A program made the position numbers and the translations under genes. A stretch of 64,000 nt of DNA from Rhodospirillum centenum SW (GTDB lineage: Bacteria; Pseudomonadota; Alphaproteobacteria; Azospirillales; Azospirillaceae), in assembly GCF_000016185.1 (NCBI RefSeq), contig NC_011420.2:1446501-1510500 (forward strand). The letters are read 5' to 3'. The notes under the pieces were generated by a model. The model did no database searches and was not told the DNA's origin. It saw only the letters and a list, made by a program, of their open reading frames with translations. Each line of letters starts with the position of its first letter. Within the stretch, counting starts at the first letter, position 1. Shown here piece by piece: positions 34,386 through 43,862 of this stretch.

Positions 34386-36893
34386 TCAGGAGGCCGGCGG
34401 CCGGCGCTTCGCCCGCGCCGTCGGTTCCGCCTGCAAGGGATCGTCCGGCCAGTAGTGCCGGGGGTAGCGTCCGGCGAGGTCCTTCTTTACCTCCCGGTAC
34501 GCGTTGGCCCAGAAGGAGGCGAGGTCGCGCGTCACCTGCACCGGGCGGTGCGCCGGCGACAGCAGGTGCAGCAGCAGCGGCACCCGTCCGCCGGCGATCC
34601 GCGGCGTCTCCGCCTCGCCGAACAGTTCCTGGAGCCGCACAGCCAGCACCGGCTCCGCCGCCGCATAGTCGATCGGGATGCGGGAGCCGGTGGGCACGGT
34701 GACATGGGTCGGCGCCAGCCTGTCCAGTTCCTGCTTCGCCTGCCAGTCGAGCATTCCGGTCACGGCGCCGTGCAGGTCGATGCGGTCCAGATGGCCGCGG
34801 CGGGTGACCCCGGACAGCCACGGGGCCAGCCAGTCCTCCAGCCCGTCCAGGAGGGCCGCATCTCCCATGTCGGGCCACGGCTCCCCCAGGGTCCGGCGCA
34901 GGAAGCCGACCCGCAGGCGCCAGGCCTCCAGCTCCTTCGTCCAGGGCAGGCAGGACAGGCCCATCTCCCGGATGCCCTCCAGCAGGGCGGGCAGCACCCG
35001 GTCGGCGGGCGGTGGCACCAGGGGTTCGTCCTTCAGCACCAGCCCGAACAGCCGGCGACGGCGGCGGGCCAGCACGGCCTGCTCGCGGCTGTCCCAGGCG
35101 ACCACCTCCTCGCGGCGCAGCGCGTCGGCGAAGTCCTCCTCCAGGTCGGCCTGGGTCAGCGGGGCGGCCAGGAAGATGCGGGCGTCGCGCCCCTGGCCAT
35201 CCAGGTCGGCGACCGCCAGGAAATCGGCCGTCGCCAGCGGGTCCGTCGGGTCCAGGGCGGCACCGCGCCCACCGGACAGCCGGAACTGTCCCGGCGCACC
35301 GGGCCGGCGTTGTGCGACCCTGTCCGGGTAGGCCAGGGCCAGCAGGGTGCCGGCCGCATCGCTGCCGGTGTCCCCGGCCGGGCCGTCGATCTGGCGTTCG
35401 AGCTGCCGGGCCTGCTCCCGGACCTGGTGCAGGCCGCCCCGGTCCACGCGCGGATCGCCCCGGCGCTCCTCCAGCAGGTCCAGGCGCAGCCGCAGGTCGG
35501 CGTCGCGCGCCCCGCCGCGCAGGAGGTCGCGTTCCCCCAGCACGGCGGCGATGCGGCAGGCCAGCCGCTTGTAGCCCCGCCCGGCACCGGCGATGACCAT
35601 ATGGGCGAGGCGCGGGTGCAGCCCCAGCTCCGCCATGCGGCGGCCGTGCGGGGTGATGCGCAGCCCGTCATCCAGGGCGCCGAGCTGGCGCAGCAGGTCG
35701 CGGGCCTGGGCGAGAGCGGCCTCCGGCGGCCGGTCCAACCAGGGCAGTTCCGCCGCGTCGGTGATGCCCCACTGCGCCAGTTCCAGGGCCAGCGGGGCCA
35801 GATCGGCGCGCAGGATCTCCGCCGGGGTGAAGGGGATCAGGGCGCGGTCGGCCGCCTCGCTCCACAGCCGGTAGCAGACGCCGGGTTCCAGGCGGCCGGC
35901 ACGGCCGCGCCGCTGGTCGGCCGAGGCGCGGGAGACGCGCACCGTCTCCAGCCGCCCCATGCCGCTGCGCGGGTCGAACCGCCCGATGCGCGACAGGCCG
36001 GCATCCACGACGACCCGGATGCCCTCGATGGTCAGGCTGGTCTCGGCGATGGAGGTCGCCAGCACCACCTTGCGCCGGCCGGCCGGGGCGGGCCGGATGG
36101 CGGCGTCCTGGGCATCCAGCGAGAGGTCGCCGTAGAGCGGCGTCAGCAGGATGCCGTCGCGCAGGGGCGGATCGGACAGCAGCCTCTCGACCCGCCGGAT
36201 CTCGCCGCCGCCGGGCAGGAAGACCAGCACGCTGCCGCTCTCTTCCGCCAGCGCGCGCCGGACCGCGCGGGCCGCGGCCTCCTCCGTCCGGTCGCCGGCG
36301 GCGGGCTCGATCCAGCGGGTCTCCACCGCATAGGCGCGGCCCTCGCTGGTCAGCACCGGCGCACCGCCCAGCAGTTCCGCCACCGGACCGCCGTCCAGGG
36401 TGGCGGACATCACCAGCAGGCGCAGGTCCGGCCGCAGCAGGGCCTGGGACTGCAGGCAGAAGGCCAGCGACAGGTCGGCATCCAGGCTGCGCTCGTGGAA
36501 CTCGTCGAACAGGACGGCGGCGACGCCCTCCAGTGTCGGGTCGGCCTGGAGCCGACGCAGGAACAGCCCCTCCGTCACCACCTCGACGCGGGTGCGGGCG
36601 GAGATGCGCGAGTCCAGGCGGACCCGGTATCCGACCGTCTCCCCCACGGCCTCGCCCAGCATCTCCGCCATCCGGCGGGCGGCGGTGCGGGCGGCCAGCC
36701 GGCGCGGCTCCAGCATCACGATGCGACCGTCCGCCGCCCAGGGCCGGTCCAGCAGGGCCAGCGGCACCCGCGTCGTCTTGCCCGCGCCCGGCGGCGCCTG
36801 GAGCACGGCGGCAGCCGTGCGGTCCAGGGTCGCGGTCAGGTCCGGCAGGATGCCGTCGATGGGAAGCGGGGAGAAGGAAGGCTGGGAAGTCAT
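34386..36893 (-). CDS. hrpB: ATP-dependent RNA helicase HrpB
   Basis: 835 residues, full length. DExH helicase: Walker A APPGAGKTT, motif II DEFHERSLDADL, motif III MSATLDG, motif V TSIAETSLTI and motif VI DQRRGRAGR, then the HrpB C-terminal domains. Cytoplasmic RNA remodelling, dispensable in E. coli. Start at 36893 (MTSQP) puts GGAG close to the ATG. Stands alone. Confidence 0.95.
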   Translation of the reverse strand: MTSQPSFSPLPIDGILPDLTATLDRTAAAVLQAPPGAGKTTRVPLALLDRPWAADGRIVMLEPRRLAARTAARRMAEMLGEAVGETVGYRVRLDSRISARTRVEVVTEGLFLRRLQADPTLEGVAAVLFDEFHERSLDADLSLAFCLQSQALLRPDLRLLVMSATLDGGPVAELLGGAPVLTSEGRAYAVETRWIEPAAGDRTEEAAARAVRRALAEESGSVLVFLPGGGEIRRVERLLSDPPLRDGILLTPLYGDLSLDAQDAAIRPAPAGRRKVVLATSIAETSLTIEGIRVVVDAGLSRIGRFDPRSGMGRLETVRVSRASADQRRGRAGRLEPGVCYRLWSEAADRALIPFTPAEILRADLAPLALELAQWGITDAAELPWLDRPPEAALAQARDLLRQLGALDDGLRITPHGRRMAELGLHPRLAHMVIAGAGRGYKRLACRIAAVLGERDLLRGGARDADLRLRLDLLEERRGDPRVDRGGLHQVREQARQLERQIDGPAGDTGSDAAGTLLALAYPDRVAQRRPGAPGQFRLSGGRGAALDPTDPLATADFLAVADLDGQGRDARIFLAAPLTQADLEEDFADALRREEVVAWDSREQAVLARRRRRLFGLVLKDEPLVPPPADRVLPALLEGIREMGLSCLPWTKELEAWRLRVGFLRRTLGEPWPDMGDAALLDGLEDWLAPWLSGVTRRGHLDRIDLHGAVTGMLDWQAKQELDRLAPTHVTVPTGSRIPIDYAAAEPVLAVRLQELFGEAETPRIAGGRVPLLLHLLSPAHRPVQVTRDLASFWANAYREVKKDLAGRYPRHYWPDDPLQAEPTARAKRRPPAS

Positions 36894-36993
36894 GGCTCCG
36901 CCCGGCAGCATGCGGCGCCCCTCATAGCGCATCGGGGCGGGGCCATGGAACCGCCGGGCGTATCCCAGGGGGCCCCGGGAGACTTCCTGGGTG

Positions 36994-38028
36994 TCAGGGG
37001 GAGACCTGGCCGGCCTCCGTCAGGGCGCGCTCCGCCCCGGGGTGGCGCGGCGCCACCGCCACGGGTCCGGCCAGGATGTCGCGGCCGACTGATCGCAGCG
37101 CCGGATGCAGGCCCCCCAGATCCTCCGCCCGGTCCAGAATGCTCCGGGTCAGGTCGTGGATGGCCCCTTCGTCCACCGCGGCCGTGGTCACCAGCATCGC
37201 CACCACCCCGACGGAGGGCACATCCTCGTCGGCCCCGGGATAGAGCCCGCCCGGGATCGCCGCCTTCACGAGATCCGGACGCTCCGCCACAAGCGCATCC
37301 ACAGGCGTCCCCTCGATGGGCACGAGAACGCCGCTGCACCCCGTGACCGCCTGCATCACGGCACCGTTGGGATGGCCCGCGGCGAAGACCACAGCCTCCG
37401 CCTTGCCATCGCAGAGAAGCTCACCCTGCCGGTCGGGCGACAGGTCGGACAGGCCGGCGAGATCGGCATCGGTCCAGCCGAAGCGGCGGGCCACCGTCTC
37501 GAACAGGGTGCGGATGGCCGATCCGGCCGGGCCGGCATTGACCGTCCGTCCTTTCAGGTCGGCAAAACCGGCGATGCCCGAATCCGGCGCAGCCAGAATC
37601 GCCAGCGTCTCGGCATGCAGCGTCAGCACGGTCCGCAGGTCGGCAAAGGGACCGGCGGCAGCGAACCGTCCCTCCCCCGAGAAGGCCTGCCGCACCCAGT
37701 CGGACTGGGCGATGGCAAGGTCGATCTCGCCCGCCCGCAGGGCGTTCAGGTTGAAGACCGATCCCTCCGTCGCCTCCACGAGGCAGCGCACCCGGCCGTC
37801 GCGGTTGGCGAGACTGCACAGCGCAGCCCCGACCGGCAGGTAGAGGCCGGTGACGGCTCCCGTGCCCAGCACCAGATCCCGTTGGGCTGGCTTGGCCGCC
37901 GGCGGCGCCATGGCCGGCTGGGGGGCGGTGGTCTGTGCTGCCGTGTGCCGGGCAGCGGCGAGCGACGGGGCCAGGAGGGCGGGAACCGCAAGCGCGGCGC
38001 CGAACAGCGAGCGTCGGGGGATCGTCAC
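36994..38028 (-). CDS. TAXI-family TRAP solute-binding protein (orphan)
   Basis: 344 residues. Signal region with a twin-arginine-like start (IPRRSLFGAALAVPALLAP), so Tat export is possible. The mature part follows the TAXI pattern: LVLGTGAVTGLYLPVGAALCSLAN, then EGSVFNLNALRAGEIDLAIAQSD and GRTVNAGPAGSAIRT. TAXI proteins capture small carboxylates or amino acids for TRAP permeases, but no permease gene is near. It lies 28 bases after the Mla lipoprotein gene and probably belongs to that operon. Start: GTG at 38028, no clear ribosome site. Confidence 0.85.
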   Translation of the reverse strand: MTIPRRSLFGAALAVPALLAPSLAAARHTAAQTTAPQPAMAPPAAKPAQRDLVLGTGAVTGLYLPVGAALCSLANRDGRVRCLVEATEGSVFNLNALRAGEIDLAIAQSDWVRQAFSGEGRFAAAGPFADLRTVLTLHAETLAILAAPDSGIAGFADLKGRTVNAGPAGSAIRTLFETVARRFGWTDADLAGLSDLSPDRQGELLCDGKAEAVVFAAGHPNGAVMQAVTGCSGVLVPIEGTPVDALVAERPDLVKAAIPGGLYPGADEDVPSVGVVAMLVTTAAVDEGAIHDLTRSILDRAEDLGGLHPALRSVGRDILAGPVAVAPRHPGAERALTEAGQVSP

Positions 38029-38056
38029 GGGAGAAACCGGTCGTTGCGGAGGGATA

Positions 38057-38731
38057 TCAGCGGTCAAAGGCGGCCGGGATCGGATCGGCCTCGACGTTCG
38101 CATGGCCCTGGCGGATCGTCCATTCGACCATCCGGCGCATGACAGCTTCCAGCGCATCGTCCATCGCCTCGATCATGTCCGAGAAGGCAGAGCCCTTGGC
38201 GGGCACCTGGGCCTCGAAGGACTCGCTGGCGACGATGATGCGGCGCGGCATCCGCACCAGTTTCGCCGTCATCCGCACACGGCCGACGGGGCGGCTCTCC
38301 CCCGGGGTGCCGCCGTTGTACTCGGCCTGGAAGTCGCGCAGATCCGTCTTCAGGATGAAGTCGGCGCGCAGGCCGGTCGCCTCGCGGCCGACGGCGACGA
38401 TCCGGTTGCTGTTCTCGAAGGATTCGATCAGCAGGAGCTGCGCCATCGACGGCGCCCGATCGACCCAGTTGGCGCCGGCGAAGTAGGTGAGACGGCTCTG
38501 CGTCTCGCCGAGGGCGATGCGGGCCGTGTCGATGCCGGTGTTCGCCAGGGGCGTCTCCACCAGGAGCTGCCAGTCCACCCGCGGCAGGCCGGCCGTGAAC
38601 TCCCGCGCCGGGGACAGCACGTAGAGCCGCGGCGGCGGCGGCGTCAGCACGTCCGCCACGCTGCAGCCCCCCAGCAACGGCAGGGTCGCGGTCAGTCCCA
38701 GCAGCCGCCGACGGTTGGGATCGAACGTCAT
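38057..38731 (-). CDS. ABC-type transport auxiliary lipoprotein (PqiC-like)
   Basis: 224 residues. An N-terminal signal with arginines (NRRRLLGL) and lipobox LLGGC around residue 23. The rest fits the ABC_trans_aux domain (RLYVLSPAREF, FAGANWVDRAPSMAQLLLIESFE). Partner lipoproteins of MCE/Mla importers that help lipids reach the outer membrane. The start overlaps the mlaD-like stop by four bases. Confidence 0.88.
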   Translation of the reverse strand: MTFDPNRRRLLGLTATLPLLGGCSVADVLTPPPPRLYVLSPAREFTAGLPRVDWQLLVETPLANTGIDTARIALGETQSRLTYFAGANWVDRAPSMAQLLLIESFENSNRIVAVGREATGLRADFILKTDLRDFQAEYNGGTPGESRPVGRVRMTAKLVRMPRRIIVASESFEAQVPAKGSAFSDMIEAMDDALEAVMRRMVEWTIRQGHANVEADPIPAAFDR

Positions 38732-39690
38732 TTCACCTCCACGCCGGTCCGGCCGGTGCCGAAGATCAGTTGCGACGGGTCGCGTTCCAGCCGGCCCGTC
38801 ACCCGGGACAGGTTCGCCGCCAGATCCTGGAGCTGGATCGTCAGGGCGCCGAACTCATAGAGCGTCTCGTTCGTGAAGTCGCGGATCGGTTCGCGGTTCT
38901 CATGCACCATGGCCCGCACCTCCTCCGCCGTCGTCGCCAGCGACGACGTCAGACGGGTCAGGTCGCGGGAGGTCTTGGCCAGTTCGGCCGCGACGGTCTG
39001 CACGTCGGCACCGACCCCGGCGACCACCTTGTTGGCGTTGCCCAGGAGCTGCGTCGCCTGACGGCTGACGGCCTTCACCTCCGTGCGCAGCTCACCGACG
39101 AGCTGGTCGGCATTCCGCATGGTCGTGTTGGCGCCGTCGCTCGCCGCCGCGAGATTGCCCAGGATGGCGGCGAACGCCTTCTGGTTCTCGTCGTTCAGCA
39201 GGGTCGAGACCTTCTCCGAGATGGCGATGAGGTTCCCCAGGAGCTGCGGTGCCTGCGCCAGCACTTCCGCGATGGTGCTGGGGCGCGACGGGATCACCGG
39301 GATGCCGCCCTCCTCCGCCGCCAGCAGTGGCGCGTCACGGGAACCGCCGGCGATCTCCACATAGACGCCGCCGGTGACGCCGACCGGCTCCAGCGACGCG
39401 AGGGCGTCGGTCTTGATCGGGGTGTCCTCCGGCACCTCCACCGTCACCTGCACCCGCTCCACGTTGTCGGGATCGAGGCGGATGTCGGAGACGGTGCCCA
39501 CGGCCACGCCGCGGTAACGGACCGGACTGCCTTCGACCAGCCCCGTCACCGTGCCGGTGAAGTAGATGCGGTACGGCGTCGTCGCCCCTTCGAGCTGGAC
39601 CTTCGCCAGCCAGACGACGAAGACGAACAGCCCCGCGACGAGCGCGAGCACGAAGGCACCGACGATGGTGTAGCTGGCCCTATTCTCCAT
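38728..39690 (-). CDS. MCE-family lipid-binding protein (MlaD-like)
   Basis: 320 residues: one N-terminal membrane helix, the MCE domain (YRIYFTGTVTGLVEGSPVRYRGVAVGTV, residues 40-115) and a long helical C-terminal part (150-290) that should form a tunnel across the periplasm. Perfect AAGGAG ribosome site before the ATG at 39690. E. coli MlaD is much shorter; the long helix resembles PqiB/Mce proteins and the Arabidopsis TGD2 type. Confidence 0.93.
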   Translation of the reverse strand: MENRASYTIVGAFVLALVAGLFVFVVWLAKVQLEGATTPYRIYFTGTVTGLVEGSPVRYRGVAVGTVSDIRLDPDNVERVQVTVEVPEDTPIKTDALASLEPVGVTGGVYVEIAGGSRDAPLLAAEEGGIPVIPSRPSTIAEVLAQAPQLLGNLIAISEKVSTLLNDENQKAFAAILGNLAAASDGANTTMRNADQLVGELRTEVKAVSRQATQLLGNANKVVAGVGADVQTVAAELAKTSRDLTRLTSSLATTAEEVRAMVHENREPIRDFTNETLYEFGALTIQLQDLAANLSRVTGRLERDPSQLIFGTGRTGVEVK

Positions 39691-39694
39691 CCGC

Positions 39695-40510
39695 TCACTC
39701 CTTCGCCGCACGCGCAGCGCGGCCCCGCGGACCATGGAAATAGTCGCGGATCCAGGGATGCTCTTCCTGCACCAGGGTTTCGGTGGTGCCGACAATGAGG
39801 CGCTTGTCGATCAGGACGGCGATACGGTCGCAGATCGCATAGAGGCTGTCGAGGTCGTGGGTCACCATGAAGACGGTCAGCCCCAGGCTGCGCTTCAGGT
39901 TGCCGATCAGCTCGTCGAAGGCGGCGGCACCGATCGGGTCCAGCCCCGCGGTGGGCTCGTCCAGGAACAGGATCTCCGGGTCGAGCGCCAGGGCGCGCGC
40001 CAGACCGGCGCGCTTGCGCATGCCGCCGGAGAGCTGTGAGGGGTATTTGGCGCCGGCATCGGGCGGCAGCCCGACCATGGACACCTTCACCCGCGCGATC
40101 TGTTCCATCATGCCCGGCGGAAGGGCGGCATGTTCCTTCAGCGGGACCATGATGTTCTCCAGCACCGTCAGGGAGCTGAAGAGGGCCCCGTCCTGGAACA
40201 GGACGCCCCAGCGGGACTGCATCCGGCGCACCGCCTCCGCGTCCAGGCCGGTGGTGTCCTTCCCGAACACCTCGATGCGGCCGCCGCTCGGGCGGATCAG
40301 CCCGATGATCTCCCGCAGCAGCACGGACTTCCCCGTGCCGGAGCCGCCGACCAGCCCCAGCACCTCGCCCCGGTAGACATCCAGATCCACCCCGTCATGC
40401 ACCACCTGGGCGCCGAACTGCGTGCGCAGGCCGCGCACGCGGATCACCGCCTCGCGGCGGCCGCCGGGCTCAGATGCCGAGGTAGGAGAAGAGGATGGAG
40501 AAGAGAGCAT
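39695..40510 (-). CDS. Lipid ABC transporter ATP-binding protein (MlaF-like)
   Basis: 271 residues. Walker [10 protein letters not shown], signature [15 protein letters not shown], Walker [14 protein letters not shown] and the D- and H-loops are intact. Powers phospholipid traffic with the MlaE-like permease. The ATG at 40510 overlaps mlaE by 41 bases; a GTG at 40447 just after the mlaE stop with GAGG upstream is a plausible alternative that removes the low-complexity N-terminus. Confidence 0.93.
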   Translation of the reverse strand: MLSSPSSSPTSASEPGGRREAVIRVRGLRTQFGAQVVHDGVDLDVYRGEVLGLVGGSGTGKSVLLREIIGLIRPSGGRIEVFGKDTTGLDAEAVRRMQSRWGVLFQDGALFSSLTVLENIMVPLKEHAALPPGMMEQIARVKVSMVGLPPDAGAKYPSQLSGGMRKRAGLARALALDPEILFLDEPTAGLDPIGAAAFDELIGNLKRSLGLTVFMVTHDLDSLYAICDRIAVLIDKRLIVGTTETLVQEEHPWIRDYFHGPRGRAARAAKE

Positions 40511-41624
40511 CGAGGACGATCACGAGGAAGATGGAGACGACGACCGAGCGGGTGGTGAGCTGGCCCACGCTCTGGGCGCTGCCGGTCACGCGCAGCCCTT
40601 CGTAGCAGCCGACCAGGGCGATGACGATGGCGAACACCGGCGCCTTGACCAGCCCGACGAACAGCGTGGTTTCGTTGACCGCGAGCTGGAGCTGCTTGAG
40701 GAACTGGCCGAAGGTGATGTCGAGATAGCTGTAGGCCATCACGGCGCCGCCGAACAGCGCCACCACGTTGGCGTAGAACCCCAGCAGCGGCAGTGCGACC
40801 ATCAGCGCCAGCAGCCGCGGCAGCACCAGCAGCTCCACCGGGTCCAGGCCCAGCGTGCGCATGGCGTCCACCTCCTGGTTCACCTTCATGGTGCCGATCT
40901 GCGCCGTGAAGGCGGAGCCGGAGCGGCCGGCGACGATGATCGACGTCATCAGGATGCCGATCTCGCGCAGGACGCCGATGCCCAGCAGGTTGACGACGAA
41001 GATCTCCGCCCCGAACAGGCGGAGCTGGTCGGCACCCTGGTAGGCCAGGACGATGCCGATCAGAAAGGACAGCAGGCCCACGATGGGCAGCGCGTTCAGG
41101 CCGACCTGCTCCAGATGGAAGACGAAGGGGGTCATCCGGAACCGGCGCGGCTGGCGCACCAGCCGCAGGGCCGTGACGGTGACCATGCCCAGGAAGCCCA
41201 GCAGCTTCGCGGCATCCTGCCCCGCCTCCACGGTCGCCCGGCCGACCCGCTCCAGCAGGTCGTGCATCGGCTCGTAACGGGGGAGCGCGGGACTGTCCGC
41301 CCGGGAAGCGCGGCGCACCTCCCGCAGCAGGGCGCAGAGATCGGGCCGGGCACCGACGATGGCAACGGTATGGCCTTCGGCGCGCAGCCGCTCCGCCAGC
41401 CGGTCGATCAGCAGCGCGCCGGCCGTGTCCAGCGCGACCAGGCCGCTCAGGTCGATGCAGACGGACGACGCGGGCCGGTCCGGCCCCGCCGTGCGCAGCC
41501 GCTGGTCCAGGCGCGGCACGGCCGACAGATCCCAGCGACCGCCGGCCGCCAGGACCCACTGGTCCTCCTCCCAGGCCGTACTGATCCAGCCGGGGTCCTT
41601 CGTCGCTTCAGCTCCTGCCCGCAT
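40470..41624 (-). CDS. STAS-MlaE fusion permease
   Basis: 384 residues. Residues 15-115 form a STAS domain ([22 protein letters not shown]), and residues 130-384 the MlaE permease with about five helices ([47 protein letters not shown]). In E. coli the STAS protein MlaB is separate; fusion is common in alphaproteobacteria. First gene of the operon mlaE-F-D-lipoprotein-TAXI. No mlaC is seen. Confidence 0.93.
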   Translation of the reverse strand: MRAGAEATKDPGWISTAWEEDQWVLAAGGRWDLSAVPRLDQRLRTAGPDRPASSVCIDLSGLVALDTAGALLIDRLAERLRAEGHTVAIVGARPDLCALLREVRRASRADSPALPRYEPMHDLLERVGRATVEAGQDAAKLLGFLGMVTVTALRLVRQPRRFRMTPFVFHLEQVGLNALPIVGLLSFLIGIVLAYQGADQLRLFGAEIFVVNLLGIGVLREIGILMTSIIVAGRSGSAFTAQIGTMKVNQEVDAMRTLGLDPVELLVLPRLLALMVALPLLGFYANVVALFGGAVMAYSYLDITFGQFLKQLQLAVNETTLFVGLVKAPVFAIVIALVGCYEGLRVTGSAQSVGQLTTRSVVVSIFLVIVLDALFSILFSYLGI

Positions 41625-41670
41625 GCCTCACTCCGCGCCGGGGTGCGCCCTTCCGAGGCGGCCTGCCCAC

Positions 41671-41699
41671 TTGACAGGAACCGCCCGGGCCGGTCAACA
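41671..41699 (+). promoter_or_regulatory. Candidate apt promoter with overlapping direct repeat
   Basis: TTGACA (41671-41676) is followed after 17 bases by TCAACA (41694-41699), a weak -10. GGCCGGTCAAC occurs twice at 41688-41698 and 41702-41712, overlapping and following this -10. The exact -35 and the 84-base distance to apt support a promoter. Confidence 0.4.
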
Positions 41700-41783
41700 C
41701 CGGCCGGTCAACGGGTTCCGGGCGGCCGGACCCGACGGGTAGGCCGGAACAGCCGGCAGCCCCGGTCCGCGAAAGGGTCAGCC

Positions 41784-42299
41784 ATGGACATCCGTTCCCA
41801 CATCCGCACCGTGCCGGACTTCCCCAAGCCCGGTATCCTCTTCTACGATATTTCGACCCTGCTCGCCCATGCCGAAGCCTGGAAGGCGACGGTGGAGAAG
41901 CTGGCCGAGGCGGTCGCCCCGCACAAGCCGGACCTGCTGGTCGGCATCGAGTCGCGTGGCTTCCTGGTCGCGGCGCCGCTGTCGCTGGCCCTGGGCTGCG
42001 GCTTCGCCATGGTGCGCAAGAAGGGCAAGCTGCCCGGCCAGACGATCCGCTACACCTACGATCTGGAATACGGCACCGACACGGTCGAGATTCAGGCCGA
42101 CGCCATCGCCCCCGGCCAGCGCGTGGTCGTGCTGGACGATCTGCTGGCGACCGGCGGGACGATGGCGGCGGCGATCCATCTGCTGCGCAGCGTCGGCGCC
42201 GACGTGACGGCCGCGGCCTTCATCATGGAGCTGGCCTTCCTGAACGGCCGGGACCGGCTGGACGTGCCGGCCGAGGTCCTGATCAGCTACGAGTCCTGA
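41784..42299 (+). CDS. apt: Adenine phosphoribosyltransferase
   Basis: 171 residues, full length. Type I PRTase: the PRPP-binding loop [13 protein letters not shown], an early IESRGF motif and KLPG loop are typical of Apt. It converts adenine and PRPP to AMP in purine salvage. The end overlaps the convergent permease gene by 13 bases. Confidence 0.96.
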   Translation: MDIRSHIRTVPDFPKPGILFYDISTLLAHAEAWKATVEKLAEAVAPHKPDLLVGIESRGFLVAAPLSLALGCGFAMVRKKGKLPGQTIRYTYDLEYGTDTVEIQADAIAPGQRVVVLDDLLATGGTMAAAIHLLRSVGADVTAAAFIMELAFLNGRDRLDVPAEVLISYES

Positions 42300-43078
42300 G
42301 CGGGCCCAAGCTCGCTCTCGTGCCAGCGCCGGAGCAGCCGGCGCTGGAGCCACGACAGCGCCGCGAAGATCGCTATCCCCAGCAGCGACAGCAGCAGCAG
42401 CGCGGCGAACAGTCGCGGGATGGCGAGCCGGTTGCCCGACTCGACGATCCTCCAGGCAAGCCCCGAGGCTGTACCGGAGCCGGCCACGAACTCGGCCACC
42501 ACGGCCCCGATCAGGGCCAGCCCGCCCGACACCTTCATGCCCGCCAGGATATAGGGCAGCGCCGAGGGGATCTGGAGCCGCCACAGCGTCTGCCAGCGGC
42601 TGGCGCCATGGAGGCGGAACAGGTCACGCAGGTTCGGGTCCACCGACGACAGCCCCAGCGTGGCGTTCGACAGGATCGGGAAGAAGGCCACGATCCAGGC
42701 CAGGATCAGCAGGGCGAGGTCGATCCGCTCATAGCCGACCCAGATCACCACCAGGGGAGCGATGGCGACGACCGGCGTCACCTGGAGGATGACGGCATAG
42801 GGGTAGAGCGCGGCCGCCAGCAGCCGCGACCGGCTGAACAGCACGGCCAGCGCCACGCCGCTGACGACGGCCAGCACGAAGGCCTGGACCGTGATCAGGA
42901 CGGTCACCCGGAGCGACGGCAGGAGGATGCCGGCATCGGCCACCAGGGACTGGAGGATCAGGGACGGCGGCGGCAGCACGAAGACCGGCACCGCCGCCAC
43001 GCGCACCGCCCCTTCCCAGACGGCGAGCACGACCAGTCCCAGCAGGGCCGGCAGCAGGCGGCGCAGGGGTCCGGTCAC
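42287..43078 (-). CDS. ABC transporter permease (SsuC/ThiX-like)
   Basis: 263 residues with six membrane helices and the EAA loop around [24 protein letters not shown]. It belongs to the permease class used for sulfonates, nitrate and pyrimidine precursors. The start overlaps the ATPase stop by four bases. Substrate set by the binding protein two genes upstream. Confidence 0.9.
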   Translation of the reverse strand: MTGPLRRLLPALLGLVVLAVWEGAVRVAAVPVFVLPPPSLILQSLVADAGILLPSLRVTVLITVQAFVLAVVSGVALAVLFSRSRLLAAALYPYAVILQVTPVVAIAPLVVIWVGYERIDLALLILAWIVAFFPILSNATLGLSSVDPNLRDLFRLHGASRWQTLWRLQIPSALPYILAGMKVSGGLALIGAVVAEFVAGSGTASGLAWRIVESGNRLAIPRLFAALLLLSLLGIAIFAALSWLQRRLLRRWHESELGPAQDS

Positions 43079-43860
43079 GGCATCCCTCCCCCGCCGGCGC
43101 TGTCACCCATGGCCGCCGCCAGCAGGGCCGACGCCTCCCGGCACAGGACGCCGAATCCGGCCTCCGTCCGGAGATACGGCCGGCGCGGCCGGGGAAGATC
43201 CACCGCCATCTCCGCCACGATGCGACCGGGACGGGGCGACATCACGGCGATCCGGGTGGAGAGGTAGACCCCTTCGAAGACGCTGTGCGTCACGAACAGC
43301 GCGGTGACGCCGGTCTCCTGCCACAGCGCCAGCAGCTCGTCGTTCAGGCGGAAGCGCGTGATCTCGTCCAGCGCCGCGAAGGGCTCGTCCAGCAGCAGCA
43401 CGCGCGGCCGGGTCACCAGCGCCCGCGCCAGGGCCGCGCGCATCCGCATGCCGCCCGACAGCTCCCGCGGGAAGGCCGCGGCGACGTCCACCAGCCCGAC
43501 ACGGGCGAGCTGCTCCGCCGCGCGCTCCCGCGCTTCCGCCTTCGCCACGCCGGCGAGATCCAGCGGCAGACGCACATTGTCGGCGACCGTCGCCCAGGGC
43601 ATCAGCGTCGGCTCCTGGAAGACGAAGCCGATGTCGCCGGGGCCCGGCGGCGCAGACCAGTGGACGCCCCCCGCGGTGGGGGGCAGCAGACCGGCGATCA
43701 GGCGCAGCAGGGTGCTCTTGCCGCAGCCGGACGAGCCGAGCAGGCTGACGAACTCCCCGCGCGCGACGGTGAGACCGACATCGGCCAGGGCCTCCGTTCC
43801 GGCCGTGCCTCCGGGGGCATAGCGCAGACCCAGCCCCTCGCTCCGGAGCAGCGGTTCCAC
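43075..43860 (-). CDS. ABC transporter ATP-binding protein (SsuB/ThiZ-like)
   Basis: 261 residues: Walker A LGSSGCGKST, Q-loop FQEPTLMPW, signature LSGGMRMRAALARAL, Walker B VLLLDEPFAALD. The GTG at 43860, two bases after the binding-protein stop, was chosen because GGGAGGG lies about 11 bases upstream and it matches family length. Drives the importer with the adjacent permease. Confidence 0.9.
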   Translation of the reverse strand: MEPLLRSEGLGLRYAPGGTAGTEALADVGLTVARGEFVSLLGSSGCGKSTLLRLIAGLLPPTAGGVHWSAPPGPGDIGFVFQEPTLMPWATVADNVRLPLDLAGVAKAEARERAAEQLARVGLVDVAAAFPRELSGGMRMRAALARALVTRPRVLLLDEPFAALDEITRFRLNDELLALWQETGVTALFVTHSVFEGVYLSTRIAVMSPRPGRIVAEMAVDLPRPRRPYLRTEAGFGVLCREASALLAAAMGDSAGGGGMP

Positions 43861-43862
43861 GC

